DNA of 64,000 bases from the NCBI RefSeq assembly GCF_014650175.1, contig NZ_BMUL01000016.1, positions 1 to 64,000 of the forward strand. Reading direction: 5' to 3'. This document shows, one piece after another, positions 26,624 to 35,551 of this stretch. Position numbers and translations under genes: made by a program. The stretch is from Streptomyces termitum. Its GTDB lineage: Bacteria > Actinomycetota > Actinomycetes > Streptomycetales > Streptomycetaceae. Each line of letters opens with the position of its first letter. The first letter of the stretch is position 1. The notes under the pieces are model-generated. The model had not been told where the DNA came from and did no database searches. It saw only the letters and a list, made by a program, of their open reading frames with translations.

Positions 26624-27667
26624 TCAGAGCCTCGCATCCCGTTCGGCGAGGGTGTTGAGGAGGGCGGCGGCGGTGCCCGCGTCGGGCACGGTGACGACGA
26701 ACTCGCGGCCGTTTCCGCGCCGGACGGCCAGGGCCTCGCCGGAGCGGAGCACCACGCCGGAGCGGTGGGCCCGGACCCGGTAGCCCCAGCCGCCGAACTC
26801 GCGCAGGGCCCGCACCTCGCGGACGTCGGCGCCGGTGATCTCGGCGAGCGGCACGTGGACGCGGGGCCGGGGGAAGAGGGTGGAGCGGACGGTGAGGCCG
26901 TGCCGGTCGACGACCACCCGGACGCGGGCGAGGGCGAGCCCGGGCACCGCGACGGCGACGGCGAGCAGCAGCAGCGGCCACGGCCCGAGGAGCGCGGCGA
27001 GGACCCCGCCGGCGAGGAACAGCAGGGCGAGCGCGGTGAGCGGGGCGGACGCGGTGGCGCGGGACCAGCCGGCGGCCTCGCCCGCGCCGAGGTCGAGCCG
27101 GGGCGCCCCGGGGGAGATGCGGATGCCGGTGGCGGTGGCGTCCTCGGGCGGGACGAGCCGGGACAGGCCGTGTCCGGCGAGGGCGAGGACGGCGCCGGCG
27201 CCGAGCGCGATCGCGAGGTGGGAGAGCGGGGAGCGGACGTCGGCGGCGGTGGCGGCGTCGAGGTTGTCCCGGACGACCAGGCCGAGGAGCGTGCCGATGA
27301 GTCCGGAGGTCAGCCAGGCCCCCCACAGGGCGCTGCGGTGGGTGAAGACGGTCCAGGCGGCGCCGAGGGCGAGCGGGACGGCGGCGGCGAGGACGGCGAA
27401 GGCGGTGGGCCCGGTGAAGCCGTCGGGGACGCCGTCGAGGCCGAAGTGGGTGGCCAGCGGGTCGGGGAGCCGGTCGCTCCACAGGGCGATGAGCAGCGGG
27501 GTGACGGCGGCGGCGAGGACGAAGGGGAGCGCGGTGAGGACGCGGAGCCGGAACGGCACGTGCAGGCCGAAGCGGACCGGGGCGTCCGGCACGGCCTGAG
27601 CGCCCGGCGTGGACGGTGCGGGCGGGGTGTCCGGCGCGGACGACGGACGGGACTCGGCAGGGTTCAT
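26624..27667 (-). CDS. DUF1648 domain membrane protein
   Basis: 347 residues. After a proline-rich tail, residues 33-85 hold the DUF1648 signature region (LPDPLATHFGLDGVPDG) next to the first membrane helix; five or six more helices and a C-terminal soluble PH-like region follow. Family function is unknown but members commonly pair with GntR/YtrA or ArsR regulators. AAGGAGG precedes the ATG and overlaps the candidate operator, so repressor binding could block transcription and sit close to the ribosome site. Confidence 0.88.
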   Translation of the reverse strand: MNPAESRPSSAPDTPPAPSTPGAQAVPDAPVRFGLHVPFRLRVLTALPFVLAAAVTPLLIALWSDRLPDPLATHFGLDGVPDGFTGPTAFAVLAAAVPLALGAAWTVFTHRSALWGAWLTSGLIGTLLGLVVRDNLDAATAADVRSPLSHLAIALGAGAVLALAGHGLSRLVPPEDATATGIRISPGAPRLDLGAGEAAGWSRATASAPLTALALLFLAGGVLAALLGPWPLLLLAVAVAVPGLALARVRVVVDRHGLTVRSTLFPRPRVHVPLAEITGADVREVRALREFGGWGYRVRAHRSGVVLRSGEALAVRRGNGREFVVTVPDAGTAAALLNTLAERDARL

Positions 27668-27676
27668 GACAACCTC

Positions 27677-27701
27677 CTTGTTCGCACTCTACTAGAACAA
27701 G
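27677..27701 (-). promoter_or_regulatory. Candidate GntR operator
   Basis: Perfect inverted repeat CTTGTTC - 11 bp - GAACAAG just upstream of the DUF1648-gntR operon, in a locally AT-rich stretch. The position between promoter and start suits autorepression by the GntR protein. Confidence 0.55.
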
Positions 27702-27809
27702 TGCGTTTACGAGAGAGGGTGCGCCGCTCCTTCTCCGGATGCGGCGCCCGGAGCGCGCCTGTTCACTGGTCCCCACGCTGACGAATGCCGTCGAACGGGG
27801 AGATTCCGC

Positions 27810-28784
27810 ATGCGCCGCCGGCCCGCCGCCCTCACCGCCCTGCCCGTCCTGACGGCACTGACCGCCGCCCTCCTCACCGGCTGCGGCAGCGATCCGGAGC
27901 CCGACCCGCTGCGCGGGCAGCAGTGGGCGCTCGACGCGCTGAAGCTGCCCGGGGCGTGGAAGACGTCGAAGGGCGACGACACGGTGATCGCCGTCGTCGA
28001 CACCGGGGTGGACCCGGGACACCCGGACCTCAAGGGGCGGCTGGTGGACGGCTACGACTTCGTCGACGGGGACGACGACCCCAAGGACCTCAACGGCCAC
28101 GGCACCCACGTCTCCGGCATCGCCGCCGCCCACACCGACAACGGCGTCGGCATCGCGGGCGGCGCGCCGGGCGCCAGGATCATGCCGGTGCGGGTGCTGG
28201 GCGCGGACGGCAGCGGCAGCGACGCGAACATCACCAAGGGGATCGTCTGGGCCGCCCAGCACGGCGCCGACGTCATCAACCTCTCGCTCGGCGAGTCCGG
28301 CCTGATGGCCCGGCTGCTCCAGGGCGGCGTCCTCAACCAGGCGATCTCCGCCGCCGACGCGGCGGGCGCGGTCGTGGTCGCCGCCGCGGGCAACGACGCG
28401 ACCCTCCTCCAGCCGTACAAGGTGGCCACCCCGGTGCTCGTCGTGAACGCCGCCGACGCGCAGGGGCGGCCCGCCTCCTTCACCAACTTCGGCGCGCAGG
28501 ACGCGGTCGCGGCCCCCGGCGTGGACATCCTCTCGACGCTGCCGACCTACACGTCGAAGGAGACCCTCAAGAACACCACCGGGTACGGGAAGCTCTCCGG
28601 CACCTCGATGGCCGCACCGTACGTCTCCGCCGTGGCCGCGCTCCTGCACCACCAGGGGCTGAGCCCGGCCGAGATCAGGCAGACGATCCGGAGCACGGCG
28701 AAGAACCCGGCGAACGCCCCGAAGCTGGGCCTCGGGAACGTGGACGCGGCCGCCGCCGTGAAGGCGGCGGCCGACAAGAAGTAG
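27810..28784 (+). CDS. Subtilisin-like S8 serine protease, predicted lipoprotein
   Basis: 324 residues. A signal peptide ends in the lipobox LTGC (22-25), so the mature enzyme is likely anchored outside the membrane. The catalytic triad is complete: D64 (VVDTGVD), H97 (NGHGTH) and S266 (GTSMAAP), with oxyanion N195 in AAGND. There is no recognisable propeptide between the lipobox and the protease domain, which is unusual for S8 enzymes but seen in small actinomycete members. Stand-alone gene with GGGGAG upstream. Confidence 0.95.
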   Translation: MRRRPAALTALPVLTALTAALLTGCGSDPEPDPLRGQQWALDALKLPGAWKTSKGDDTVIAVVDTGVDPGHPDLKGRLVDGYDFVDGDDDPKDLNGHGTHVSGIAAAHTDNGVGIAGGAPGARIMPVRVLGADGSGSDANITKGIVWAAQHGADVINLSLGESGLMARLLQGGVLNQAISAADAAGAVVVAAAGNDATLLQPYKVATPVLVVNAADAQGRPASFTNFGAQDAVAAPGVDILSTLPTYTSKETLKNTTGYGKLSGTSMAAPYVSAVAALLHHQGLSPAEIRQTIRSTAKNPANAPKLGLGNVDAAAAVKAAADKK

Positions 28785-28804
28785 CCCCCGGAGGGCGGTG
28801 CGGG

Positions 28805-29674
28805 TCAGCCCTCCAGGACCTCGCGCAGCTTCTTCGCGAACTCCTCCGGCGCCCCGTGCTGCCCGAACTCCCCGCCCAGGAAGCCCGCGTGGTTGCCGGG
28901 GAAGACGGCGAGCGGGGTGCCGAGGAGGGCCGCGATCCCGGCGGCGGAGCGGGCCGCGAACTCGCCCGCGGACTCCTCACCCGCGGCGATCACGACGCGG
29001 GTGGGCGCCGCCTTCAGGGCCTCGGCGTCGGGCTCGTAGGAGGTGCAGCCGCGCATGTTCCGGCCGAGCAGCGGGTCGTCACGGCGGCCGTCGTCCCCGG
29101 CCGGCAGGCCGAAGGTCTCCGGCGGGGCGGCCGGCAGGGAGGCCCAGTCGGCCGGGAAGGGGCCCTGGTGGCCGGTCAGCGAGATGAACTTCGCCATGCC
29201 CGCCGCCCAGCCCTCCCGCTGGTAGACGTCGTACACGTCGGCGCAGGCCGCGGCGGCCTCGGCGCGGTCGGGGAGGGCGGCGGAGGTGGGCGGCTCGTGG
29301 GCGACGAGGGTGTGCACGAGGTCGCCCCGACGGGCCACCGCGGCGAGGAAGTTGACGGCTCCTCCGCTGCTGGCGAAGGCGTCCACCGGACCGGCGTCCA
29401 GCGCCTCGACCAGGCGGATCAGGTCGTCGGCGTGCTCCTCGGGCCGGATCTCGACCGGGCCGCCCTCGTCGGTCGTGCCGCGGCCGGTGCCGCGCGGGTC
29501 GTAGGTGACGACGGTCCGGTCGGGGAAGTGGGAGGCGAGGGTGGCGAAGCCGGTCGCGTCCATGGGGGAGCCGACGAGCAGCAGGGGCCGGGGGTCCGTC
29601 CCGGTGCCGGGCCGGACGTCGTAGGCCAGGGTCGCTCCGTCGGTCGCCAGGGTGCGGGTGGTGGTGTCGGCCAT
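28805..29674 (-). CDS. Alpha/beta hydrolase
   Basis: 289 residues. Nucleophile elbow is ASSGG with S103 as the likely nucleophile, oxyanion region LLVGSPMDATGF, and a C-terminal histidine in PGNHAGFLGG. DPRGTGRG after strand 4 is typical of proline-iminopeptidase/esterase relatives. Substrate unknown. It diverges from the ABC-F gene, sharing a 200-bp regulatory region with two TetR-type palindromes, so the two may be co-regulated. Confidence 0.92.
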   Translation of the reverse strand: MADTTTRTLATDGATLAYDVRPGTGTDPRPLLLVGSPMDATGFATLASHFPDRTVVTYDPRGTGRGTTDEGGPVEIRPEEHADDLIRLVEALDAGPVDAFASSGGAVNFLAAVARRGDLVHTLVAHEPPTSAALPDRAEAAAACADVYDVYQREGWAAGMAKFISLTGHQGPFPADWASLPAAPPETFGLPAGDDGRRDDPLLGRNMRGCTSYEPDAEALKAAPTRVVIAAGEESAGEFAARSAAGIAALLGTPLAVFPGNHAGFLGGEFGQHGAPEEFAKKLREVLEG

Positions 29675-29778
29675 CGTTCTCTCCTCCGTGGGTGCTGTCA
29701 CAGGAGGAGACACCGGGCGGCACCGGAACTCATCGCCGGGGCGGGAACGAATGTCCGCCACCCTCCCACAGGACAAGC

Positions 29779-29800
29779 CAAGACGAGACGATCCGTCTTG
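29779..29800. promoter_or_regulatory. Palindromic TetR-type operator, copy 1
   Basis: CAAGACG - 8 bp - CGTCTTG, enclosing AGACG-atc-CGTCT. It matches the core of the second site 51 bp away. Confidence 0.5.
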
Positions 29801-29834
29801 TGAAGCCCGCGCCCATGCCGTACGGTCAAGCCAT

Positions 29835-29851
29835 CGAGACGAACCGTCTCG
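29835..29851. promoter_or_regulatory. Palindromic TetR-type operator, copy 2
   Basis: CGAGACG-aac-CGTCTCG, a perfect 17-bp palindrome 26 bp before the ABC-F start codon. The spacing and half-site AGACG are typical of TetR-family operators; no TetR gene lies next to it. Confidence 0.55.
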
Positions 29852-29876
29852 TTTCCCCGACGGAAGGAGACCGCCC

Positions 29877-31511
29877 TTGTTCCGTGCCCGACTCACCGAG
29901 GTCACCAAGCGCCACGACGACCGGCACGCACCCCGCCGGACCGTCCTCGACCGCGTCTCCCTCACCGTCCGGCCCGGCGAACGCCTCGGCGTCGTCGGGG
30001 ACAACGGCTCCGGGAAGTCCACCCTGCTCCGGCTCCTCGCCGGGGCGGAGACCGCCGACAACGGCACCGTGGACATCGACGCGCCCGGCGGCCTCGGCCA
30101 CCTCGCCCAGACCCTCGACCTCCCCCCGACCGCGACCGCCGGCGACGCCGTCGACCACGCGCTCGCGGAGGTACGGGAGCTGGAGCGGGCGATCCGGGAC
30201 GCCGAGGCGACCCTCGACCCCGCCGGACTCGACCCGGCCGGACTCGACCGGTACGCGGCCCTCCTCGCCGCCCACGAGGCGCGCGGCGGCGCCGGGGCCG
30301 ACCGGCGGGTGGAGACCGTGCTGCGCCGGCTCGGCGAGCGGGCCCCGCTCGACCGCGCCCGGCCGCTCGGCACCCTCTCCGGCGGGCAGCGCGCCCGCCT
30401 CGCCCTCGCCGGAGTGCTCGCCGCCGACCCGGAGCTGCTGCTCCTGGACGAGCCGACCAACGACCTGGACGACGCCGCCGTCACCTGGCTGGAGGAGCGG
30501 CTGCGCGCCCACCGGGGCACGGTCGTCGCGGTCTCCCACGACCGCGCCTTCCTCGACCGGGTCGCCACCGCCGTCCTGGAGGTGGACGAGGACCGGCACA
30601 CCCTGCGCCGGTACGGCGACGGCTACGCCGGCTACCTCACCGGACGCGCCGCCGAACGGGCCCGCAGGGTGCGGGAGCACGAGGAGTGGAAGGAGGAGGC
30701 CGCCCGCCTGCGGGCCCTCGCCGACGTCAACATCGACCGCTTCTCGGCCATCCCGCGCAAGGCCCCCGCCGCCTTCAGCGGGGCGGGCGCCTTCCGGGCC
30801 AGGTCCCGGGCGCACGGGGCGATGAGCCGGATCCGGGCCGCCCGGGAGCGGCTGGCCCGGCTCGACGCGCACCCGGTGCCGGCGCCGCCCGAGCCCCTGC
30901 TCTTCCGCGCCGCGCCGGAGGGCGAGGGCGCGCCGGTCGAGCTGACCGGGGCGGCCGTCGCGGGCCGGCTCGCGCCGGTCACACTGCGCCTGGAGCCGGG
31001 CGAGCGGCTGCTCGTCACCGGGCCCAACGGCGCGGGGAAGAGCACCCTGCTGAAGGTCCTGGCCGGGGAGCTGGCCCCGGACGCGGGGAGCGTGCGGGCA
31101 CCGCGCCGGACCGGGCTGCTCCGCCAGGACACGGCCCCGCCCACCGACCCCCGCACGGTCGGCGCGGCCTTCGGCGAGGGCCGGGAGGGCGAGCTGCTCG
31201 CCCTCGGCCTCTTCACCGCCCGCGACCTGGCCACCCCGGTCCGGCTGCTCTCCGCCGGGCAGCGGCGGAAGCTGGAGCTGGCCCGCCTGGTGACCGCCCC
31301 GGCCGACCTGCTGCTCCTGGACGAGCCGACCAACCACCTGGCGCCCGCGCTGGTGGAGGAGATCGAGGCCGCGCTCGCCTCCTACCGGGGCACCCTGGTC
31401 GTGGTCAGCCACGACCGCCGCCTCCGCGCCGGCTTCCGGGGCCGCCGCCTCGCGCTGGAGGCGGCAAAACCGGCGGACGCCGAAGGGGTCGCGGCCCTGA
31501 CGGGGGCCTAG
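29877..31511 (+). CDS. ABC-F family ATPase (antibiotic-resistance/translation type)
   Basis: 544 residues with two ABC domains and no membrane helices: Walker A GDNGSGKST and GPNGAGKST, signatures LSGGQ and LSAGQ, and Walker B LLLLDEPTN twice. ABC-F proteins act on the ribosome; several in streptomycetes give self-resistance to macrolides, lincosamides or pleuromutilins. The start is TTG with AGGAG 8 bp upstream, since no in-frame ATG/GTG fits. The stop codon TAG is part of the CTAG target copy of the adjacent MITE. Upstream palindromes suggest drug-inducible repression, an inference. Confidence 0.92.
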   Translation: MFRARLTEVTKRHDDRHAPRRTVLDRVSLTVRPGERLGVVGDNGSGKSTLLRLLAGAETADNGTVDIDAPGGLGHLAQTLDLPPTATAGDAVDHALAEVRELERAIRDAEATLDPAGLDPAGLDRYAALLAAHEARGGAGADRRVETVLRRLGERAPLDRARPLGTLSGGQRARLALAGVLAADPELLLLDEPTNDLDDAAVTWLEERLRAHRGTVVAVSHDRAFLDRVATAVLEVDEDRHTLRRYGDGYAGYLTGRAAERARRVREHEEWKEEAARLRALADVNIDRFSAIPRKAPAAFSGAGAFRARSRAHGAMSRIRAARERLARLDAHPVPAPPEPLLFRAAPEGEGAPVELTGAAVAGRLAPVTLRLEPGERLLVTGPNGAGKSTLLKVLAGELAPDAGSVRAPRRTGLLRQDTAPPTDPRTVGAAFGEGREGELLALGLFTARDLATPVRLLSAGQRRKLELARLVTAPADLLLLDEPTNHLAPALVEEIEAALASYRGTLVVVSHDRRLRAGFRGRRLALEAAKPADAEGVAALTGA

Positions 31512-31676
31512 GTCCTGTCCGGCGGATCTTCGTGGATCAGCCCGCGGCGTCTGGTGCGTTCTCTCGGCGTGCGCCCGGGTCGCCCTCGTACTGGACGTAC
31601 TAGGGCGATCCGGGCGTGCGGCGAGAGGACGTGCCAGGCGTCGCGGGCCCGCGAAGATCCGCCGGACACGGCCTAG
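31508..31676. mobile_element. Hairpin MITE, copy 1, bounded by CTAG
   Basis: About 165 bp between two CTAG copies. The ends are inverted (TGTCCGGCGGATCTTCG and its complement) and the pairing continues imperfectly across the whole element to a small central loop, so the transcript would fold into one long hairpin. It encodes nothing. CTAG duplication suits mobilisation by an IS5-family transposase. It lies between two convergent genes and could act as a two-way terminator. Confidence 0.85.
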
Positions 31677-34600
31677 CCCTCGTCCTCCAGGTCGCCCTCC
31701 GTCTCCAGGAAGACCTGGCGGAGGGCGGCCAGGGTCTCCGGGTCCGGCTTCTCCCACATGCCGCGCGACTCGGCCTCCAGGAGGCGTTCCGCGATGCCGT
31801 GCAGGGCCCAGGGGTTGGCCTCCTGGAGGAAGGCCCGGTTCGTCTCGTCGAGGACGTACTCCTGGGTGAGCTTGTCGTACATCCAGTCGGCGACGACGCC
31901 GGTCGTGGCGTCGTAGCCGAAGAGGTAGTCGACGGTCGCGGCCAGTTCGAAGGCGCCCTTGTAGCCGTGGCGGCGCATCGCCTCGATCCAGCGCGGGTTG
32001 ACCACCCGGGCCCGGAAGACCCGCGAGGTCTCCTCGACCAGGGTGCGGGTGCGGACGGTCTCCGGGCGGGTCGAGTCCCCGATGTACGCCTCGGGGGCGG
32101 TGCCGCGCAGCGCGCGGACGGTCGCCACCATGCCGCCGTGGTACTGGAAGTAGTCGTCCGAGTCGGCGATGTCGTGCTCGCGGGTGTCGGTGTTCTTCGC
32201 CGCGACCGCGATCCGCTTGTACGCGGTCTCCATCTCGGCGCGCGCCGGGCGGCCTTCGAGCCCGCGCCCGTACGCGTACCCGCCCCACACCGTGTACACC
32301 TCGGCGAGGTCGGCGTCGGTGCGCCAGTCCCGCGAGTCGATGAGCTGGAGGATGCCCGCGCCGTAGGTGCCGGGGCGGGAGCCGAAGATGCGGGTGGTGG
32401 CGCGCCGCTCGTCGCCGTGCTCGGCCAGGTCGGCCCGGGTGTGGGCGCGGACGTGGTTCGACCCGTCCGGCTCGTCCAGGGCCGCGACCAGCCGGACGGC
32501 GTCGTCGAGGAGGGCGATGACGTGCGGGAAGGCGTCGCGGAAGAAGCCGGAGATGCGCAGCGTGACGTCGACGCGCGGGCGGCCCAGCTCCTCCAGGGGG
32601 ATGGCCTCCAGGCCGTTGACGCGGCGGGACGCCTCGTCCCACAGCGGGCGGACGCCGAGCAGCGCGAGCGCCTCCGCGACGTCGTCGCCGGCGGTCCGCA
32701 TGGCGCTGGTGCCCCACAGGGAGAGGCCGACGGAGGTGGGCCAGTCGCCGTTGTCGTCGCGGTAGCGGGTGAGGAGGGAGTCCGCGAGGGCCTGGCCGGT
32801 CTCCCAGGCGAGCCGGGACGGCACGGCCTTCGGGTCGACGGAGTAGAAGTTCCGGCCGGTCGGCAGCACGTTGACCAGTCCGCGCAGCGGTGAGCCGGAC
32901 GGGCCTGCCGGGACGAAGCCGCCGTTCAGCGCGTGGACGGCGTGGGTGAGTTCGTCGGTGGTGGCGGCCAGGCGCGGCACGACCTGCTCGCAGGCGAAGC
33001 GGAGCACCGCCGCGACGTCGGGGCCGTACGGCTCCGCGAGCGCGGCGACCGCGTCGGCCGACCAGTCGGCGGCCTCCATCGCCTCGACCAGTTCGCGGGC
33101 CTTCGCCTCCGCCTCGTCGGCGGTGCGGCGGGTCGCGGCCGACTCGTCGAGGCCGAGCGCCTCGCGCAGGCCGGGCAGGGCCTGGGTGCCGCCCCAGATC
33201 TGGCGGGCGCGCAGGATGGACAGGACCAGGTTGACCCGGTCGGGGCCGGCGGGCGCGGTGCCGAGGACGTGCAGGCCGTCGCGGATCTGGGCGTCCTTGA
33301 CCTCGCACAGCCAGCCGTCGACGTGCAGCAGGAAGTCGTCGAAGCCGTCGTCCTCCGGCCGCTGCTCCAGGCCGAGGTCGTGGTCGAGCTTCGCGGCCTG
33401 GATGAGGGTCCAGATCTGGGCGCGGATCGCGGGCAGCTTCGCCGGGTCCATGGAGGAGATCTGCGCGTACTCGTCGAGGAGCTGCTCCAGGCGGGCGATG
33501 TCGCCGTACGAGTCGGCGCGGGCCATCGGCGGCACCAGGTGGTCGACCAGGGTGGCGTGCACGCGCCGCTTGGCCTGGGTGCCCTCGCCCGGGTCGTTGA
33601 CGAGGAACGGGTAGACCAGCGGGATGTCGCCGAGGGCCGCGTCCGGGCCGCAGGCGGCGGAGAGGCCGGCGTTCTTGCCGGGCAGCCACTCCAGGTTGCC
33701 GTGCTTGCCGAGGTGGACCATGGCGTCGGCGCCGAAGCCGCCGTCCTCCGCGCGGGCCGCGATCCAGCGGTAGGCGGCCAGGTAGTGGTGGGAGGGCGGC
33801 AGATCGGGGTCGTGGTAGATCGCGATGGGGTTCTCGCCGAAGCCGCGCGGCGGCTGGATGAGGACCAGCAGGTTCCCGCGCCGCAGGGCGGCGAGGACGA
33901 TGTCGCCCTCCGGGTCGCGGGACCGGTCGAGGAACATCTCGCCGGGCGGCGGACCCCAGTGCTCCTCGACCTTCTCCCGCAGTTCGGCCGGGAGTTCGGC
34001 GTACCAGCGCCGGTAGTCGGCGGCCGGGATGCGGACCGGGTTCTTCGCCAGCTGCTCCTCGGTGAGCCAGTCCTGGTCGTGGCCGCCGGCGTCGATGAGG
34101 GCGCGGATCAGCTCGTCGCCGTCGCCGGAGACCAGGCCGGGGAGGTCGGCCTCGGGGCCGAAGTCGTACCCCTCCGCGATCAGGCGGCGCAGCAGGGCGA
34201 CGGCGGAGGCGGGGGTGGCGAGGCCGACGGCGTTGCCGATGCGGGAGTGCTTGGTGGGGTACGCGGAGAGGACGAGCGCCAGCCGCTTCCGGGCGTTCGG
34301 GATGTGCCGCAGGCGGGCGTGGCGGACGGCGATCCCGGCGACGCGGGCGGCGCGCTCGGCGTCGGCGACGTAGGCGGGCAGGCCGTCGGCGTCGATCTCC
34401 TTGAAGGAGAACGGGACGGTGATGAGGCGGCCGTCGAACTCGGGGACGGCGACCTGGCTGGCCGCGTCCAGCGGGGACAGGCCCTCGTCGTTCTCCTCCC
34501 AGTTCGCCCGCGAGCCGGTCAGGCACAGCGCCTGGAGGACGGGCACGTCGAGCCCGGCGAGCGCCCCGGCGTCCCACGCCTCCTCGTCGCCGCCCGCCTG

Positions 34601-35287
34601 CGCGGCGGCCGGCTTGGTGCCGCCGGCGGCGAGGACGGTGGTGACGATCGCGTCGGCCTCCCCCAGCACGGCGAGCAGCTCCGGCTCGGGGGCGCGCAGG
34701 GAGGTCACGTACAGCGGGAGGGCGCGGGCCCCGGCGTCCTCGACGGCGTCGCAGAGGGCGCCGACGAAGGCGGTGTTCCCGCTCATGTGGTGGGCGCGGT
34801 AGTAGAGCACCGCGACCGTCGGGCCGTCGGTGGCGCGCGCGGTCCGCTCCAGCGGGCCCCAGGTGGGGGCGGCGGCCGGGGCCTCGAAGCCGTGGCCGGT
34901 GAGCAGCACGGTGTCGGAGAGGAAGCGGGCCAGCTGCGCCAGGTTGGCGGGGCCGCCGTGCGCCAGGTAGGCGTGGGCCTCGGTGGCGACGCCGACGGGC
35001 ACCGTGGAGGCGGCCATCAGCTGGGCGTCGGGGGCCTGTTCGCCGCTGAGGACGACGACGGGCCTGCCGGTGGCGAGGACCGCGTCGAGCCCCTCCTGCC
35101 AGGACCGGACGCCGCCGAGGAGGCGGACCACGACCAGCTCGGCGCCGTCGAGCAGGCCCGGGAGGTCGTCGAGGGGCAGCCGGGAGGGATTGGCGAAGCG
35201 GTACGCGACCGGGGCCCCGGGATCGGCGGAGTTCGCCGCGCGGGCGCTGAGCAGGTCGGTGTCGGAGTGCGACAGCAGCAGGAGCAT
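31673..35287 (-). CDS. cobN: Cobaltochelatase subunit CobN
   Basis: 1204 residues, full length for CobN, which with CobS and CobT inserts cobalt into hydrogenobyrinic acid a,c-diamide in the aerobic B12 pathway. The sequence shows the CobN/ChlH-type organisation, e.g. the conserved KHGNLEWLPGKNAGLS block and PPRGFGENPIAIYHDPDLPPSHHY region (read in part). CobS/CobT are not in the window. It is preceded by a cobalamin riboswitch, so it should be repressed by B12. Its TAG stop lies inside the right CTAG of the MITE. Confidence 0.97.
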   Translation of the reverse strand: MLLLLSHSDTDLLSARAANSADPGAPVAYRFANPSRLPLDDLPGLLDGAELVVVRLLGGVRSWQEGLDAVLATGRPVVVLSGEQAPDAQLMAASTVPVGVATEAHAYLAHGGPANLAQLARFLSDTVLLTGHGFEAPAAAPTWGPLERTARATDGPTVAVLYYRAHHMSGNTAFVGALCDAVEDAGARALPLYVTSLRAPEPELLAVLGEADAIVTTVLAAGGTKPAAAQAGGDEEAWDAGALAGLDVPVLQALCLTGSRANWEENDEGLSPLDAASQVAVPEFDGRLITVPFSFKEIDADGLPAYVADAERAARVAGIAVRHARLRHIPNARKRLALVLSAYPTKHSRIGNAVGLATPASAVALLRRLIAEGYDFGPEADLPGLVSGDGDELIRALIDAGGHDQDWLTEEQLAKNPVRIPAADYRRWYAELPAELREKVEEHWGPPPGEMFLDRSRDPEGDIVLAALRRGNLLVLIQPPRGFGENPIAIYHDPDLPPSHHYLAAYRWIAARAEDGGFGADAMVHLGKHGNLEWLPGKNAGLSAACGPDAALGDIPLVYPFLVNDPGEGTQAKRRVHATLVDHLVPPMARADSYGDIARLEQLLDEYAQISSMDPAKLPAIRAQIWTLIQAAKLDHDLGLEQRPEDDGFDDFLLHVDGWLCEVKDAQIRDGLHVLGTAPAGPDRVNLVLSILRARQIWGGTQALPGLREALGLDESAATRRTADEAEAKARELVEAMEAADWSADAVAALAEPYGPDVAAVLRFACEQVVPRLAATTDELTHAVHALNGGFVPAGPSGSPLRGLVNVLPTGRNFYSVDPKAVPSRLAWETGQALADSLLTRYRDDNGDWPTSVGLSLWGTSAMRTAGDDVAEALALLGVRPLWDEASRRVNGLEAIPLEELGRPRVDVTLRISGFFRDAFPHVIALLDDAVRLVAALDEPDGSNHVRAHTRADLAEHGDERRATTRIFGSRPGTYGAGILQLIDSRDWRTDADLAEVYTVWGGYAYGRGLEGRPARAEMETAYKRIAVAAKNTDTREHDIADSDDYFQYHGGMVATVRALRGTAPEAYIGDSTRPETVRTRTLVEETSRVFRARVVNPRWIEAMRRHGYKGAFELAATVDYLFGYDATTGVVADWMYDKLTQEYVLDETNRAFLQEANPWALHGIAERLLEAESRGMWEKPDPETLAALRQVFLETEGDLEDEG

Positions 35288-35336
35288 GGCGAGGCTCAGG
35301 CCCTTCCTCGGGGTTTCCGCGCCCCGGGTGGTGATG

Positions 35337-35455
35337 GTCGGCGGGAGTCTCTGACTCGCCCGTGCCGTCGCCGGCCCGGGCTCACAGTGGCGGGACCGCG
35401 CCGGATTCGCACCGGGCTTCCTCCCCGGGGTCCTGGGACCCCATGCCGATCTGCA
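35337..35455 (-). promoter_or_regulatory. Cobalamin riboswitch
   Basis: The minus strand contains a B12 box at 35419-35382 (GCCCGGTGCGAATCC, then GCGGTCCCGCCACTGTGA) preceded by a GGGGTCC...GGACCCC hairpin and followed by GAGTCAGAGACTCCCGC, the usual end of the aptamer. A TACTAT box (35460-35455) could be the -10. It precedes cobN by 50 nt; a CGGGG/CCCCG hairpin in that leader may be the expression platform. The divergent cobG gene is on the other side. Confidence 0.92.
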
Positions 35456-35551
35456 TAGTAGAGCGTGCGCCCACCGGACCGGAGGGCCCCGGGAGAGTCG
35501 ACCGGATCACACCCGGTGGCCGTCCGGTTCCCCCTGGGTATGCTCGCCGCC

